The notes under the pieces are model-generated. The model was not told the origin of the DNA and searched no databases. It worked only from the letters and a program-made list of their open reading frames with translations. A stretch of DNA of 45,985 nt from Opitutia bacterium (GTDB lineage Bacteria; Verrucomicrobiota; Verrucomicrobiae; Opitutales; Opitutaceae): contig CANEVO010000016.1 of NCBI GenBank assembly GCA_947442255.1, forward strand, positions 1 to 45,985. The letters run 5' to 3'. The translations under genes and the position numbers were made by a program. Positions 43,889 through 45,985 of this stretch are shown in pieces. Numbering within the stretch: position 1 is the first letter of the stretch; each line of letters starts with the position of its first letter.

Positions 43889-44325
43889 CTACGAACCCGC
43901 CAAACCGCCCCGCGGTTTGGCCCCAGCGTCGAGCTTCTTCAAGGCCTCGTCGGAGGCCTTGAGCGCCGCGGCGGCCTGCGGATCGATCGCGGCCTCGCGC
44001 TCCCGCAGCGCCTGCTTCGCCTCGAGCACCCCGGCCTCCTGACGTTCGAGCTCGGCGCGCAGTTGCTCGAGCGCCGCCTTCTCTTCCGGGGAAATCGCGA
44101 CCTGGGCCGCCACGGGCCTGCGCGAGGCCGCCACCAGTTTTCCGCGGGCCAGCAGCAGCGCCTCCATCTCCGCGAGATCTCTCTCCCGGTCCGCCTGCCG
44201 GGACTCGTTCTCCGCCAGCGCCCGCTCCCGCTCGGCCAGGGCGAGTTCGCGCTGCCGCAGGTTGCGCTCGAGCTCGGCCACTTTCGCCGACTCCGCCCCG
44301 GCGGGAATCGCAAACGGGGCCCGTG
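43889..44325 (-). CDS. Coiled-coil reading frame, probably the C-terminal part of the broken ParA gene
   Basis: The frame opens after a TGA near 44360 and reads on the minus strand to its stop at 43889. It contains APPPRAPFAIPAGAESAKVA and then a long highly charged helix (LRQRELALAERERALAENES, RQADRERDLAEMEALLLARG, LEQLRAELERQEAGVLEAKQ), clearly a coiled coil. There is no convincing start: the first in-frame GTG (44281) falls inside the helix-rich part. ParA's frame runs into the same DNA one register away. Either it is the tail of a ParA-coiled-coil fusion cut off by a frameshift, or a separate partner gene with an unusual start. Confidence 0.55.
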
Positions 44326-45046
44326 GGGGCGGCGCGCTTAGCCGTCCGAAACTGATTCAGCCGGAACTGCATCCGCATCTTGGGTACTTCAATGTCCACC
44401 CCGGCTTTGATCGGGTTGATGATGATGCCGTGAACCTGAGCCGCCGGGCTCATCGTCGCCCTCCGGAAGCTGGCCGAGAGCTGGTGGAACTTCTGCAGCT
44501 TTTCGACGAGGAGTGTGAAGCTGATCAAGCTCAACGCGTCCGGATTCGCCGGCACATAAATCTCGCTCGAGGAGAAGATGCCGCACTGCGACGCGCGCAG
44601 AATGTTCGGCGGACAGTCGAAGAGGATGAAGTCGTAATTCGACTCGATCTGGGCGAGTTGCTCGTAGAACACGAGGTAGGGTGGCCGCTTCGGTTCGCCA
44701 TTATACTCGTTCTCGAGGTCGACGAGGTTGAAGGTGGTCGGGACGAGATCGAGGCCGGGCAGGAGCTTCTCGCCCGCCTTGCCCTCGACGACATCCTTGA
44801 TGATCAGGTCCTTCACCTGACCCGTGCCCGGCTCGAAGATCGAGTAGATCGCACCGGCCTCGGTGGCGTTGATCTTGTTCCAGCGCTCAAGCTTCAGGAG
44901 CCAGATGCTCCCATTCGATTGCGTGTCGAAATCGAAGAGGAGGACCCGATTTTCCCGATCTTGGCGAGCGCGGCGGCCGTGTTGACAATGAGCGAGGTCT
45001 TGCCCACGCCGCCCTTGTAGTTGATGAAGCTGATTTTGCGCGCCAT
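44300..45046 (-). pseudogene. ParA-type ATPase, frameshifted
   Basis: The gene starts at 45046 (MARKISFINYKGGVGKTSLI) with the deviant Walker A KGGVGKTS. After about 32 residues the frame is lost at a run of four A on the minus strand (44953-44950). One missing base or two extra bases would join it to the next frame. That frame reads RVLLFDFDTQSNGS (the switch aspartates), YDFILFDCPPN (Walker B), ALSLISFTLLVEKLQKFHQL and VHGIIINPIKAGVDIEVPKM. After RLNQFRTAKR the frame overlaps the coiled-coil frame out of register, and the last part of a normal ParA is absent. Such ATPases position chromosomes, plasmids or protein assemblies. No ParB-like gene is adjacent. A sequencing error cannot be excluded. 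Confidence 0.75.
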
Positions 45047-45155
45047 GCTTGATCCCGTTGACAAGCCGGAAAACTCGCGCGTGAAGATGCGGGACGCCGA
45101 TTCGCGGGGCCAGACAAAAGCGGGAGCCCGGACGTTTACCAAAATTTCTCTCTTC

Positions 45156-45635
45156 GTGGACAAAGCCCAACTGCGCCTCGCCATCCTTCAGCAGCTCCGC
45201 GCCGAGCTCGATCTCCAGGCCGGCGCAGCCGCGATGGCGCGCGACGAGGCCACGAGCGAGGAGAGCCGCGCGGAAAACAAATGGGACACTCACAGCCAGG
45301 AGGCCGCTTACCTCGCCGAGGGCCAGGCCAAACTCGCCGCCGAGATCGGCACGAGCATGGAGGTCTACTCGAGCCTGCCGCTGCCCGCGTTCGCCGGCAA
45401 CGCGCCGATCGCGGTCGGTGCCGTCGTGGAGCTCGAGGCGAACGGGAAACGCGCCTGTTACTTCATCGGTCCACGCGCGGGCGGCCTGGAACTGGCCGTC
45501 GCCGGCCGGGCGATGCTGGTCCTGACGCCCTCCTCCCCGCTCGGCGGACAACTGCTCGGCAAACACGCGGGCGACGTCGTCCCCTCCCCTGGTCGCGGCG
45601 GCCGCGGGACGCAGCGGATCGTCGCGGTGAGCTGA
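45156..45635 (+). CDS. GreA/GreB-family transcription factor-like protein
   Basis: With the GTG start the product is 159 aa, the size of GreA. The N-terminal part is a helical hairpin (KAQLRLAILQQLRAELDLQA, SEESRAENKWDTHSQEAAYL) whose acidic and DT(R/H)-type tip resembles the GreAB group. The C-terminal FKBP-like domain carries IAVGAVVELEANGKRACYFI and LTPSSPLGGQLLGKHAGDVV, the last being the clearest Gre signature. Gre factors rescue backtracked RNA polymerase by inserting the hairpin into the secondary channel. The frame is open further upstream, but that part lacks homology. It is divergent from the broken ParA gene across about 110 bp. Confidence 0.85.
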   Translation: MDKAQLRLAILQQLRAELDLQAGAAAMARDEATSEESRAENKWDTHSQEAAYLAEGQAKLAAEIGTSMEVYSSLPLPAFAGNAPIAVGAVVELEANGKRACYFIGPRAGGLELAVAGRAMLVLTPSSPLGGQLLGKHAGDVVPSPGRGGRGTQRIVAVS

Positions 45636-45711
45636 GTGGGCTCCCATAGCCGGGCGATCGTCGGGGTGCGATTTGCGGCAGAGGCGAGAACTTGGGACAG
45701 CGCATTCGTAC

Positions 45712-45778
45712 GGGCGCAGTCTTGCTAAGCCTCAAGGGCATTCGAGCGATCTTCATTGGACGCAGCAAGACTGCGCCC
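45712..45778. repeat. Inverted GGGCGCAGTCTTGCT repeat
   Basis: GGGCGCAGTCTTGCT (45712-45726) and its exact inverse AGCAAGACTGCGCCC (45764-45778) form a perfect 15-bp inverted repeat with a 37-nt spacer. It lies between the Gre-like gene and the exported protein gene. The same sequence family occurs near 5214-5282 and 23840-23860. Confidence 0.85.
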
Positions 45779-45850
45779 CCGCGAGCGACGCGGCCACCGC
45801 GTACTCCGACAGCAGTTGCATCGCCGGGGCGGATACCTTTGCTCCGCCGG

Positions 45851-45985
45851 ATGCGTTTCCTGCTCTTCCTGGTGTTGCTCGCGAGCCCCGTCCTCGGCGC
45901 CGTCCCCGACGCGCTGGCGGAGGCGTTGAAGCACTTCCGGGCGGATCCGCCGCCGGGCTGGTCGTACACCATGACCTCAACCGGT
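45851..45985 (+). CDS. Exported protein, N-terminal fragment (runs off the window)
   Basis: From the ATG at 45851 the frame is open for 45 codons to the window edge. It starts with a clear signal peptide (MRFLLFLVLLASPVLGAVPD) followed by ALAEALKHFRADPPPGWSYT. The remaining family cannot be identified from this length. The opposite-strand frames in this stretch lack any start or signal features, so this strand is preferred. Confidence 0.65.
   Translation, partial: MRFLLFLVLLASPVLGAVPDALAEALKHFRADPPPGWSYTMTSTG

Noticed and set aside
44948..44954. Programmed ribosomal frameshift in the ParA gene
   Set aside because: The site has only four A and does not match a canonical X-XXY-YYZ heptamer in the right frame, and no stimulatory stem was found; mutation or sequencing error is more likely.

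Overview
The window is GC-rich bacterial chromosome. Its content fits a Verrucomicrobiota member of the Opitutaceae type. That is an inference from several features: Tat-exported Gfo/Idh/MocA and DUF1552 proteins, a DUF1592 cytochrome-like protein, a Pirellula/Verrucomicrobium-type heme-binding domain, an exported sulfatase, System II cytochrome c maturation, and intergenic spaces packed with short palindromic repeats. No phage, plasmid, CRISPR or restriction genes are visible, so this is mostly an ordinary chromosomal region.

Layout. 1-5.0 kb: a sugar-type catabolic cluster with a truncated cytoplasmic Gfo/Idh/MocA oxidoreductase, an MFS permease of the nucleoside:H+ symporter type, a divergent Tat-exported Gfo/Idh/MocA protein and a convergent exported N-acyl-D-amino-acid deacylase. 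5.4-7.8 kb: 5-oxoprolinase as a fused pxpB-pxpC gene followed by pxpA. 8.1-10.7 kb: an NHL beta-propeller protein and a divergent HupE/UreJ-like membrane protein. 10.8-14.6 kb: a translationally coupled lipoprotein-resB-ccsA operon for System II cytochrome c biogenesis. 15.1-20.8 kb: a small propeller protein, then an operon of DUF1592 di-CxxCH protein, a 134-aa small exported protein and a Tat-exported DUF1552 protein. 21.0-23.8 kb: two tandem DUF4412 paralogues set in inverted repeats, and an exported propeller protein. 23.9-25.8 kb: recN and tRNA-Val(GAC). 26.1-29.1 kb: a sulfatase and a divergent exported toroid-like protein.

29.2-31.9 kb: a methyltransferase, a divergent LPG-synthase-type membrane protein and TrmO. 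32.0-39.1 kb: the information-processing operon nusA-infB-rbfA-nrnA-truB-ribF on the minus strand, with a sigma70-like promoter and a leader that contains an intrinsic terminator hairpin, so attenuation of nusA is likely. 39.2-40.7 kb: a DUF2851 gene and tRNA-Ser(UGA). 40.7-43.9 kb: a decayed ACS-type MFS transporter, then a diheme cytochrome translationally coupled to a PQQ alcohol dehydrogenase that carries the Asp-x-Asp signature linked to lanthanide use. 43.9-46.0 kb: a frameshifted ParA-type ATPase with a coiled-coil reading frame in another register, a divergent GreA/B-like factor, and the start of an exported protein.

How it fits together: the heme proteins (DUF1592 protein and the diheme cytochrome) would depend on the System II operon. 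The PQQ dehydrogenase would pass electrons to its coupled cytochrome. The exported sulfatase, toroid protein, deacylase and oxidoreductases point to scavenging of polysaccharide or cell-wall material. Most intergenic spaces carry members of at least six short palindromic or direct repeat families; the clearest single structure is a perfect 58-bp palindrome at 15937-15994.
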